From Azophilus sp964638775 (GTDB lineage: Bacteria; Pseudomonadota; Gammaproteobacteria; Pseudomonadales; Azotimanducaceae): 20,345 nt of DNA. The DNA lies in NCBI GenBank assembly GCA_964638775.1, contig CAZWZH010000059.1:1-20345 (forward strand). Reading direction: 5' to 3'. Both the position numbers and the translations under genes were made by a program. Of this stretch, positions 15,759-20,345 are shown in pieces. The notes beneath the pieces were generated by a model that did not search any database, was not told the origin of the DNA, and worked only from the letters and a program-made list of their open reading frames with translations. Position 1 is the first letter of the stretch, and every line of letters starts with the position of its first letter.

Positions 15759-16781
15759 ATGACCGAGCAGGCATGGGCTTACCAGGCACGGGCTCTTCGA
15801 GGGGTGTCCCGGACCTTCGCTCTCACCATTCCACAGCTTCCGCGAGGGTTGCGGGAAGTGGTCGGGAATGCCTATCTTCTTTGCCGCATCGCAGACACCG
15901 TTGAGGACGAACCCGCACTCGATGCCGCGGACAAGCGGGAATACCTGAGGCGCTTCGTCGGTGTCGTTGCGGGCCGGGTTCCGGCCGGCCCGTTCGCGAC
16001 GGGGTTGCGCGCGTTGCTGTCGGGGGCCACGACAGACGCCGAGAAGGAACTGGTTGCCAATACCGCGCTGGTCGTCCATCTGACCCACGGGTTCCGAACC
16101 GCGCAACGCGAAGCGATCCTGCGGTGCGTGGACATCATGACCGCCGGCATGGCCGAGTTCGCCGACCGGGCGCCCGAGGGGCTCGGCAGCGTACGGGAGC
16201 TCGACCGGTACTGCTACCACGTCGCGGGCGTGGTCGGCGAGATGATCACGGACCTCGCCTGCGAACATTCCGGCGAGATCGCGTCCCGGCGGAACCGGCT
16301 GTACCCGTTGTCTTCGGAATTCGGACGCGGTCTGCAACTCGTCAACATCCTGAAGGACGTCTGGGAAGACCAGTCGCGGGGCGTGTCCTGGTTGCCGCGC
16401 GAGGCGTTCGGGGGCGGTCCGGGCCCGCCGGCCCCGGTCGCGGGCGACCGGGCGTTTGCCGAAGGCATGCTCACTCTCGTGGGTATCGCCCGCGGGCATC
16501 TCGAGGCGGCGCTGGAGTACACCCTGACGATTCCGCGGCATGAACCGGGCATCCGGCGGTTCCTCCTGTGGACGCTGGGTATGGCGGTGCTGACGCTCCG
16601 CCGCATCGAGGCGAATCCGCATTTCGCCGCCGGCGACGAAGTCAAGATTCCGCGTCGCCAGGTTCGGGCGACCGTCGTGGCGACGAGTTTGGTGGTACGG
16701 TCGAACCACGCTCTGCGCTGGTTGTTCGACGCGACGGCGAAGCCGTCCCCGAAAGGGGCCGGCGTTTTAAGGTCGACCTGA
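15759..16781 (+). CDS. sqs: Squalene synthase (farnesyl-diphosphate farnesyltransferase)
   Basis: Condenses two farnesyl diphosphates to squalene, the substrate of the downstream epoxidase-cyclase. The 340-residue protein from ATG 15759 starts MTEQAWAYQARALRGVSRTF. It shows the SRTFALTIPQLP segment, the first Asp-rich site RIADTVEDE (about 47-55), YCYHVAGVVGEM (about 152-163, as in YCHYVAGLVG of squalene synthases), and the second Asp-rich site NILKDVWED (about 198-206). These favour single-enzyme squalene synthase over phytoene synthase or the three-enzyme HpnCDE route. The frame stays open upstream to GTG 15573, adding 62 Arg/Ala-rich, acid-poor residues without family similarity; I take this as leader, leaving about 180 nt of untranslated sequence. 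It is transcribed from copy B of the regulatory block. Confidence 0.9.
   Translation: MTEQAWAYQARALRGVSRTFALTIPQLPRGLREVVGNAYLLCRIADTVEDEPALDAADKREYLRRFVGVVAGRVPAGPFATGLRALLSGATTDAEKELVANTALVVHLTHGFRTAQREAILRCVDIMTAGMAEFADRAPEGLGSVRELDRYCYHVAGVVGEMITDLACEHSGEIASRRNRLYPLSSEFGRGLQLVNILKDVWEDQSRGVSWLPREAFGGGPGPPAPVAGDRAFAEGMLTLVGIARGHLEAALEYTLTIPRHEPGIRRFLLWTLGMAVLTLRRIEANPHFAAGDEVKIPRRQVRATVVATSLVVRSNHALRWLFDATAKPSPKGAGVLRST
16742..16768 (+). terminator. Candidate intrinsic terminator inside the 3' end of squalene synthase
   Basis: GCCG-T-CCCC and GGGG-C-CGGC form a nine-pair stem with one mismatch around a GAAA tetraloop, followed directly by GTTTTAA. The structure lies within the last 14 codons, so the gene would end in its own terminator. 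The T-run is short (four). Confidence 0.45.
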
Positions 16782-16821
16782 ACGGCGCTTCAACTCATCG
16801 ATCTGAAGGGTTGGGGCAGCG

Positions 16822-17181
16822 TCAATGTTCGACGCCGGCCAGGGACCGCACGAGCCGAACGAGGTCCGCCTGCCGTGTAAGCCCGTGCTTGGTGAACATG
16901 TGCTTGATGTGGGAGCGCACCGTGCCCTCCCGGCGGCCGGTCGCTGCGGCGACCTCGCGCGCGGTCATGCCTCCGGCGAGGAGCACCGCCACCTGGCTCT
17001 CCGCACGGGTGAAGCGCAGCGTTTCCGCGACCGCGGTGACCTCCACGTCGGAGGCTTCAGTGGCATTGGGTATCAGCACCAGTGCCGCAATCGGCCAAGC
17101 CCCGGGGTCAGTCTCCTCACCGCCCACCGGGACCACATGCAGCACCAGGGGAGGCTGACCGGACGGGCGCCGTGCAATCAT
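16822..17181 (-). CDS. LuxR-type HTH regulator, probably N-terminally truncated
   Basis: The 119-residue frame from ATG 17181 carries a LuxR/FixJ-type C-terminal helix-turn-helix (about 56-115): LRFTRAESQVAVLLAGG, TAREVAAATGRREGTVRSHIKHMF and LTRQADLVRLVRSL. Residues 4-20 (RRPSGQPPLVLHVVPVG) match the segment that precedes the HTH in longer regulators of about 370 residues. The same frame remains open upstream to 17388 without any start codon and still looks family-like (LFARTPTANAELQDLLTRAL, about 17272-17213), so coding sequence once extended further and the ATG is probably not the ancestral start. It converges on squalene synthase with 40 bp between the ends. It may be a pseudogene; no evidence ties it to the sterol genes. 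Confidence 0.6.
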   Translation of the reverse strand: MIARRPSGQPPLVLHVVPVGGEETDPGAWPIAALVLIPNATEASDVEVTAVAETLRFTRAESQVAVLLAGGMTAREVAAATGRREGTVRSHIKHMFTKHGLTRQADLVRLVRSLAGVEH

Positions 17182-17299
17182 CGAACCGCCTGCTCCCCCG
17201 CTTCCGTACGGCGGCAGGGCGCGGGTCAGCAGGTCCTGCAGTTCGGCATTGGCCGTTGGCGTGCGGGCGAACAGGCTGCCGCCCGTATCGTATGGCCGT

Positions 17300-17425
17300 G
17301 GGTGCAGGTCCGCTGAAACCCGATCCGGACGTCCTCGTTGGACTCTCCGTCGCCGAACATCATGCTGCTGCCATGGACGCCCAGAGCTTCATCGACGACC
17401 GCCGAGAAGCCGGGCCAATCTGGCG
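17300..17425 (-). pseudogene. Possible N-terminal relic of the same LuxR-type regulator
   Basis: In another minus-strand frame this segment reads PDWPGFSAVVDEALGVHGS followed by SMMFGDGESNEDVRIGF. It resembles the opening helix and strand of long LuxR-type regulators (a 'W..ll..la.alga..a.l' pattern). If so, the gene lost about 190 central codons and shifted frame relative to the HTH part. The match is by eye and weak. Confidence 0.25.
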
Positions 17426-17687
17426 TTTGAAAGTGCGATTTCCCGAGACGGTCAGGGTTCCCCTGATGGGGGTGCGCAAGGACTTGCAGGAAACCGTGTT
17501 CGGCCCCGGCATCGCCATGACCCTGATTCACGCCGCAAGCGCGCCGGCCATCCGGCGGGGAGTCGTGTCCGGGGAGTTGTCGTGGATCCTCGAGCAGAAC
17601 GCCGGCATGCGGAGCATCATCGAACGGCTGGGGGGCACCGTGTCCAAGCGCTATCGGCTCTATCGGAAAGATCTCTGTGTGGCATGA
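17424..17687 (+). pseudogene. 3' remnant of a GNAT-like acyltransferase gene
   Basis: The plus-strand frame ending at TGA 17685-17687 contains VRVPLMGVRKDLQET, IRRGVVSGELSWILEQNAGM and IIERLGGTVSKRYRLYRKDL. These are the C-terminal marks of a GNAT-fold family whose members end '...ELSWILEDN..M..IIE.LGG..YKRYRIYEK.L'. Only about 85 of an expected 350 or more residues are present. Upstream the open frame continues to 17082, but that part is antisense to the LuxR-type relic and shows no acyltransferase features. The gene appears to have been cut by a rearrangement near 17425. It is not expected to be functional. Confidence 0.6.
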
Positions 17688-17798
17688 TCGCTGTCGCGCG
17701 CGCTGCCGTTGCAGTCACCATCCCACAGGCGGGCGGTGCTTATTGCAAACAGGCAGGGTGGGATCGGAATTGACGTCACTTGCGTACGCCCCGGACTG

Positions 17799-17810
17799 AA
17801 GGAGGGAGAG
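17799..17810 (+). promoter_or_regulatory. Strong ribosome binding site deciding the radical SAM start
   Basis: AAGGAGGGAGAG stands immediately before GTG 17811. This nearly complete Shine-Dalgarno sequence favours GTG 17811 over the upstream ATG at 17709, whose 34 extra residues lack family features. I see no gene in 17688-17798. Confidence 0.65.
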
Positions 17811-19382
17811 GTGCAGAAGAAACTCAGGATCGGGGTGCTCGACCTCGCCGCGCGGGCGCCGACCAAGGGAATGTTCTCGCGCATCATGCGGGCCAATCTC
17901 GCGAGCATCATGCCGCAGGTGGTTGCCGTCTGGTGCGAACAGGCCGGTCACGAGGTACATTTCGACTGCTATACCGGCATCGGTGCCCCGACCGATGGGC
18001 TGCCCGAGGATCTCGATCTCCTGTTCATCAGCGCGTTCACGCGCTCGGCGCAGTTGGCTTATGCAATCAGCCACCTGTACCGGCAACGCGGCACGATTAC
18101 CGCGCTCGGAGGTCCGCATGCCCGTTGCTACCCGGACGATGCACGGCTCTACTTCGACTATGTGCTCGGTGTCACGGACAGGAGCGTCGTCGACGATATC
18201 ATCAGCGACCGTTCGTTACACAAGCCGCTCGGTCTGTGCCTCTCCGCCGCGCAACAGCCGCGCGACCTGCCGGGTGTGCGGGAACGCTGGAAATTCATCA
18301 CGAAGACGCTCGAAAAGGCGCCCACACGCCTTAAGTTCGTACCCATGATTGGGAGTCTTGGCTGCCCCTACACCTGCAGCTTCTGCATCGACTCGCAGGT
18401 CGACTATCAACCCCTGGAATACGCCCAGATTCGCGAGGACCTGAAATTCATCGGCAGGAACATGCCCAATCCTCGGGTGCTCTGGCACGACCCCAATTTC
18501 GGCATCCGCTTTGACGACTACCTGTCGGTCATCGAAGAGGCGGCGCCGAACGGCAGCATTCCCTTTCTAGCTGAAAGCACGTTGTCGCTTCTGTCCGAGA
18601 AGAACGCCATGCGACTCGGCAAGGCGGGGTGCCTGGCAATTCTGCCCGGTATCGAGTCCTGGTACGACCTGGGAAACAAGTCCGGCACCGGGCGGCGCCA
18701 GGGCGAAGAAAAGGTTCTTCGGGTGTCCGAGCAGGTCAACATGATCCTGCGCCACATTCCCTATATCCAGACAAATTTCGTGCTCGGACTCGACGATGAC
18801 GAAGGCGCGGAGCCGTTCGAACTCACCAAGCGGTTCATTACGCTCTCACCCGGCGCCTTCCCCGCTTATTCGCTGCTCTCGGCATTCGGCGAGGCGGTGC
18901 CCCAGAATATCGGCCTGCAGCGCGCGGGCCGCGTTCTCGGCTTTCCCCACTACTTTCTCGACAACAACAAGGCGATGAACGTTCGGCCGAAAAACTATGC
19001 GTGGCCCGAGTTCTACGACCTGCTGATTGACCTGATGGAGCACTCTTTCTCCAGCGGCGCCGTGTACCGGCGATTTCGTGCAACCAACCGGCCCATCGCG
19101 AAACTCATGAACGCGGTGCGCGCCTATTCCTCCGAAGGCTTCTTCCGTCTCAAGTACCACCGGAAGCTACGAGGTTTCATGGACACCGACCGCCAGGTGC
19201 GAAACTACCTCGAACAGGAGACCGACGTTGTTCCGGATTTCTACCAAAACACCGTCAACCGCAGTCTCGGCGCCTTCGCGGAGTACCTGCCAACGGGCGC
19301 CATGGCGCACGACCAGAACGCGTATTCGAAGAAAGTGGACGTGCGGGCGCAGAACGCAGCTCAGGCGATACGATTGAGCTGA
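17811..19382 (+). CDS. B12-binding-type radical SAM protein
   Basis: A 524-residue protein with an N-terminal Rossmann-like domain (about 1-165) of the kind that binds cobalamin in class B radical SAM enzymes: LDLLFISAFTRSAQLAYAI and the ALGGPHARCYPDDA loop. The radical SAM core follows, with Cys185, Cys189 and Cys192 in GCPYTCSFC for the [4Fe-4S] cluster, then WHDPNFGIRFDDY and FLAESTLSLL as later core strands, and a long C-terminal part (about 370-524) of unknown function. Such proteins methylate or rearrange unactivated carbons, as HpnP does for hopanoids, but I do not see grounds to call this HpnP. A substrate cannot be named. The next gene, 112 bp downstream on the same strand, is a PLP decarboxylase, so the two may share a pathway. 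Confidence 0.82.
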   Translation: MQKKLRIGVLDLAARAPTKGMFSRIMRANLASIMPQVVAVWCEQAGHEVHFDCYTGIGAPTDGLPEDLDLLFISAFTRSAQLAYAISHLYRQRGTITALGGPHARCYPDDARLYFDYVLGVTDRSVVDDIISDRSLHKPLGLCLSAAQQPRDLPGVRERWKFITKTLEKAPTRLKFVPMIGSLGCPYTCSFCIDSQVDYQPLEYAQIREDLKFIGRNMPNPRVLWHDPNFGIRFDDYLSVIEEAAPNGSIPFLAESTLSLLSEKNAMRLGKAGCLAILPGIESWYDLGNKSGTGRRQGEEKVLRVSEQVNMILRHIPYIQTNFVLGLDDDEGAEPFELTKRFITLSPGAFPAYSLLSAFGEAVPQNIGLQRAGRVLGFPHYFLDNNKAMNVRPKNYAWPEFYDLLIDLMEHSFSSGAVYRRFRATNRPIAKLMNAVRAYSSEGFFRLKYHRKLRGFMDTDRQVRNYLEQETDVVPDFYQNTVNRSLGAFAEYLPTGAMAHDQNAYSKKVDVRAQNAAQAIRLS

Positions 19383-19414
19383 ATCGGTCTGCGAGCCGAA
19401 AAAACCGTAAATCA

Positions 19415-19428
19415 CCCCAATGTTGGGG
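19415..19428. promoter_or_regulatory. Perfect palindrome upstream of the decarboxylase gene
   Basis: CCCCAA-TG-TTGGGG is a perfect 6-bp inverted repeat with a 2-nt centre. It lies 32 bp past the radical SAM stop and 66 bp before the decarboxylase start. The loop is too short for a terminator, so an operator is more likely. A good -10-like TATAGT (19452-19457) lies downstream, without a recognisable -35, as at activator-dependent promoters. Confidence 0.4.
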
Positions 19429-19494
19429 ACGCGAAAACGCATACCCGAACCTATAGTCGTTTCCGTGCACCTATGAATGACGGAAGGGAGATCC

Positions 19495-20345
19495 GTGTCG
19501 GATGAAGTCAACCGCCTGCGCCTGGAAGTGGAAGAACTCCGGGTACGGTTGGCACAGGAACAAGGCGGCGGCAGCGGCAGCGGCTATTACGACTCGCCGC
19601 TTGTCAAGAAAGACTGGTTCAATCTGCGGCGCATTCCCGAAGTCGGGCTGAATCGGGACGCCGTAAAGTTGATGGTGGAGAACGCGCATGCGCTGGACTT
19701 CGACCAGCGGCTGAACACCTCGTCCTATGTGAACGTCACGCTTCACCAGGAGGAAGAGGCCATCGCCCTCATGGGATTGAGAGTAAACCTGGCCGACCAG
19801 ACCGTCTATCCGCAGTCATACAGACTGCACGACACGACGGTGAACATGATCGCCGACCTGTGGCATTGCCCCAAGGGCCCGGACTTCGACGACTATGGCG
19901 TTTTTCCGGGTGCGGGCACCGTCGGCTCCACGGAAGCTTGCCTGCTCGCGGGTTTGGCGCTCCAATTCCGTTGGCGCAACTGGTATGCGGAGCGTCACGG
20001 CAAGACGGCCGGGGAGACTCCCGGCCCGCGCCCGAACCTGGTGATATCCACCTGTTTTCAAGCGGCCTGGGAGAAGCTGTTCAGGTACATGGAGGTCGAG
20101 CCGCGGCTGATCCACCCGTCGGTCGGGAGTTTCACGCTGGACCCCGAAACGGTGCGGGAGGCAATCGACGAACGCACCATGGGCGTGGTGTGCATCATGG
20201 GCAATCACTACGGCGGCCACTACGACCCGGTCGCCGCCGTTAGCGACGTCATCGACGAGGTCAATACGGAACGAGGCTATCAGGTCGGCATTCACGTCGA
20301 TGCGGCTTCCGGCGGCTTCATCGCCCCGTTCCAGGACGAGGCGGC
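19495..20345 (+). CDS. Group II PLP-dependent decarboxylase, glutamate decarboxylase-like (3' end outside window)
   Basis: The frame runs open from GTG 19495 to the window edge, 283 complete codons. AAGGGAG (19484-19490) supports this start; an in-frame ATG at 19477 lacks a ribosome site. Residues 1-27 are a charged coiled-coil-like stretch, then a Gly/Ser linker. The decarboxylase fold follows: FDQRLNTSSYVNVTLHQEEE, NMIADLWHCP, GAGTVGSTEACLLAGLAL (PLP phosphate region), and HVDAASGGFIAPF (about 265-277, with the PLP-binding Asp). The order matches GadA/GadB-like enzymes. The Lys that forms the Schiff base lies beyond the window. Substrate may be glutamate or another amino acid. It follows the radical SAM gene on the same strand. 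Confidence 0.85.
   Translation, partial: MSDEVNRLRLEVEELRVRLAQEQGGGSGSGYYDSPLVKKDWFNLRRIPEVGLNRDAVKLMVENAHALDFDQRLNTSSYVNVTLHQEEEAIALMGLRVNLADQTVYPQSYRLHDTTVNMIADLWHCPKGPDFDDYGVFPGAGTVGSTEACLLAGLALQFRWRNWYAERHGKTAGETPGPRPNLVISTCFQAAWEKLFRYMEVEPRLIHPSVGSFTLDPETVREAIDERTMGVVCIMGNHYGGHYDPVAAVSDVIDEVNTERGYQVGIHVDAASGGFIAPFQDEA

Noticed and set aside
17082..17423. 5' part of the plus-strand frame that ends at 17687 as coding sequence
   Set aside because: It is antisense to the LuxR-type regulator and its translation is Pro/Arg/Gly-rich without family similarity; only the 3' part looks like a gene relic.
17811..19382. Radical SAM protein as HpnP hopanoid methylase
   Set aside because: Only general B12/radical SAM features are visible and no hopene cyclase or other hopanoid gene is present in the window.

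Overview
This is high-GC, gene-dense bacterial DNA. The left end carries the 3' part of alaS followed by lysC, a gene order typical of Gammaproteobacteria, where csrA usually comes next. Here csrA is absent and decayed DNA follows. Genus cannot be read from the window. The oxygen-dependent sterol enzymes imply an aerobic, sterol-making bacterium, a trait known in Methylococcus-type gammaproteobacteria and scattered other lineages.

Layout: (1) 1-2266, housekeeping: alaS (partial) and lysC. (2) 2278-3190, a small island: a hairpin, the 3' stub of an SDR gene, an intact HigA-like antitoxin, its RelE/HigB-like toxin killed by two in-frame stops, and the palindromic operator. (3) 3244-4973, a two-gene NAD salvage operon (pncB-pncA, minus strand). 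(4) 5112-5846, a divergent dienelactone-hydrolase family gene. (5) 5880-12976, a tightly packed minus-strand sterol operon: sdmB, sdmA, cyp51, and one reading frame that fuses a squalene-epoxidase-like flavoprotein to an oxidosqualene cyclase. (6) 13152-15491, a soluble GAF-PAS-like-histidine kinase-receiver-winged helix protein. (7) 15759-16781, squalene synthase. (8) 16822-17687, a decayed patch with a truncated LuxR-type regulator and the 3' end of a GNAT-like gene. (9) 17811-end, a B12-type radical SAM protein and the start of a group II PLP decarboxylase.

The main discovery is the sterol locus. Squalene synthase makes squalene. The fusion protein should epoxidise and cyclise it, CYP51 should remove the 14-alpha methyl, and SdmA/SdmB should remove C-4 methyls. 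An 87-bp regulatory block occurs twice, upstream of sdmB (minus strand) and upstream of squalene synthase (plus strand), with identical internal spacing. The two copies flank the one-polypeptide kinase/DNA-binding regulator. The inference is a self-contained sterol regulon in which the central regulator controls both transcription units. No C-14 reductase, sterol isomerase or redox partner (ferredoxin or reductase) is present in the window.
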